The notes under the pieces were generated by a model. That model had not been told where the DNA came from. It was given only the letters and a program-made list of their open reading frames with translations, and made no database searches. A stretch of 14,519 bases of DNA from NCBI GenBank assembly GCA_019894735.1, contig JAGXOB010000052.1, forward strand, positions 1-14,519, written 5' to 3'. This DNA comes from Promethearchaeota archaeon (lineage in GTDB: Archaea; Asgardarchaeota; Lokiarchaeia; Sigynarchaeales; SOKP01). The position numbers and the translations under genes were made by a program. The stretch's first letter is position 1, and every line of letters begins with the position of its first letter. Below are positions 13,843-14,519 of this stretch, one piece after another.

Positions 13843-14519
13843 TCAATGAAATTCTCTCAATGATATATCTTTGCCTAATTCAGAAGATTTTATAGCAGCT
13901 AGATTAAATCTTAAAATGTATTTGGCTTGTTCTCCTGACAATATTGGGTCTTTGTTTCCTTTAGCAACCTCTATCAAATGTTTCGTTGCATCAATAAAAC
14001 TCTGTTTCCAATCTTTTTCAAATTCAGTAAAAGTTTCTACTTTCCCATCGCGAATTAAAACAATAGGAGCAAAAATTTCTGAATTTGACATAGGGTTTCC
14101 AATTGAAGTTCCTTGGTTTATCTTCATTATTCCTCTGCTCGCAACGATTTCTATAAATTCATCAGTAGGATAATAGAACGAAGGAATGTGCATTTCTGGT
14201 AATAATGAGAACTCCATATGCCCGTATTGAGGTATAAGATGCTCTTGCTTTTGTTCATATTTGAACATCACATACGCGGGCGCATCCCAACCTTTAAAAT
14301 TTCCTGTCCATGCAAATACTTTTTCGATTTTTTCGTCAAATATCCACGTAGCTAAAGCAAAAGAATGCCAACCGTTGTCAAGTAGCACTGGCGAGCCTAC
14401 TTCAGCTCCCCCCATCATTTCAGGGTCTTCTCTCCATTTTTTTGCGTCGTTTGGAACCATCCATCCTCCTTTTCCCCCCATTGCGGTTTTTATTCTAATA
14501 GAAGAAGGATCACCAATGT
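13843..14519 (-). CDS. Gfo/Idh/MocA-family oxidoreductase, second paralogue (partial, 5' end outside window)
   Basis: The frame runs without a stop to the right edge, giving 224 visible residues: the C-terminal domain and the end of the linker. The Met at 14481 is internal, because residues before it (IGDPSSIRIKTA) align with IGEPLNFRINTI of the neighbouring paralogue. The conserved LLDNGWH segment supplies the catalytic Asp and His. DEFIEI, GIMKINQGTSIGN and LSGEQAK match DEFIEI, GMMWLNQCTSGGN and YTGEQGK of the gene at 12579-13835. It ends about 60 residues earlier than that protein. The two genes are tail to tail with 7 bases between stop codons. They may act on related sugars, but opposite directions imply separate control. 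Confidence 0.85.
   Translation of the reverse strand, partial: IGDPSSIRIKTAMGGKGGWMVPNDAKKWREDPEMMGGAEVGSPVLLDNGWHSFALATWIFDEKIEKVFAWTGNFKGWDAPAYVMFKYEQKQEHLIPQYGHMEFSLLPEMHIPSFYYPTDEFIEIVASRGIMKINQGTSIGNPMSNSEIFAPIVLIRDGKVETFTEFEKDWKQSFIDATKHLIEVAKGNKDPILSGEQAKYILRFNLAAIKSSELGKDISLREFH

Noticed and set aside
14479..14481. ATG as the true start of the second oxidoreductase
   Set aside because: The frame continues to the window edge, and residues before this Met align with the paralogue, so the gene is truncated by the window and not short.
1..14519. CRISPR array, tRNA/rRNA gene, insertion sequence or attachment site
   Set aside because: I saw no regularly spaced repeats, tRNA-like sequence, transposase motif or terminal repeats on either strand by reading.

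Overview
This is an AT-rich window with compact gene spacing (no gap above about 215 bases). It encodes three consecutive enzymes of archaeal ether-lipid synthesis, so the host is an archaeon. The membrane-anchored HAAS-domain proteins, the DUF998-type membrane protein, the SCP2 lipid-carrier protein and the bacterial-looking sugar enzymes make an Asgard (Lokiarchaeia-like) archaeon the best guess. That placement is an inference from gene content, not from a marker gene.

Left end (1-3322), signalling and membrane genes. The 3' end of a zinc-ribbon protein overlaps, through ATGA, the first of two paralogous HAAS-domain membrane proteins (133-1158). A DUF998-like membrane protein (1273-2010, minus) and the second HAAS protein (2078-3322, minus) follow. 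The second copy carries a cytoplasmic helix built from six 11-residue repeats that the first copy lacks. This is the most distinctive protein feature in the window.

Middle (3501-8862). A solitary N6-adenine DNA methyltransferase (plus) faces a four-gene minus-strand operon: SEC59/VTE5-like polyprenol or lipid kinase, geranylgeranyl reductase, GGGP synthase, DGGGP synthase. The last three make the two ether bonds of archaeal lipids and saturate the chains. The first is a membrane kinase whose substrate is probably a prenol or a lipid. CDP-archaeol synthase and glycerol-1-phosphate dehydrogenase are not in the window.

Right end (9048-14519), sugar and lipid-carrier genes. A cytosolic GH3 glycosidase is convergent with an SGNH hydrolase. 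An SCP2-domain protein is divergent from a Gfo/Idh/MocA oxidoreductase. A second, truncated Gfo/Idh/MocA paralogue meets the first tail to tail, 7 bases apart. Together these suggest intracellular trimming of glycans (glycoside cleavage, possible deacylation, sugar oxidation).

Regulatory DNA is informative in two divergent intergenic regions. Between the SCP2 and oxidoreductase genes lies a perfect 10-base inverted repeat (12478-12500), and a related TTAG-N9-CTAA site lies 71 bases away, next to the SCP2 promoter. Between the second HAAS gene and the methyltransferase lies an 8-base-arm inverted repeat (3408-3426). No tRNA, rRNA, CRISPR array, transposase or attachment site was seen.
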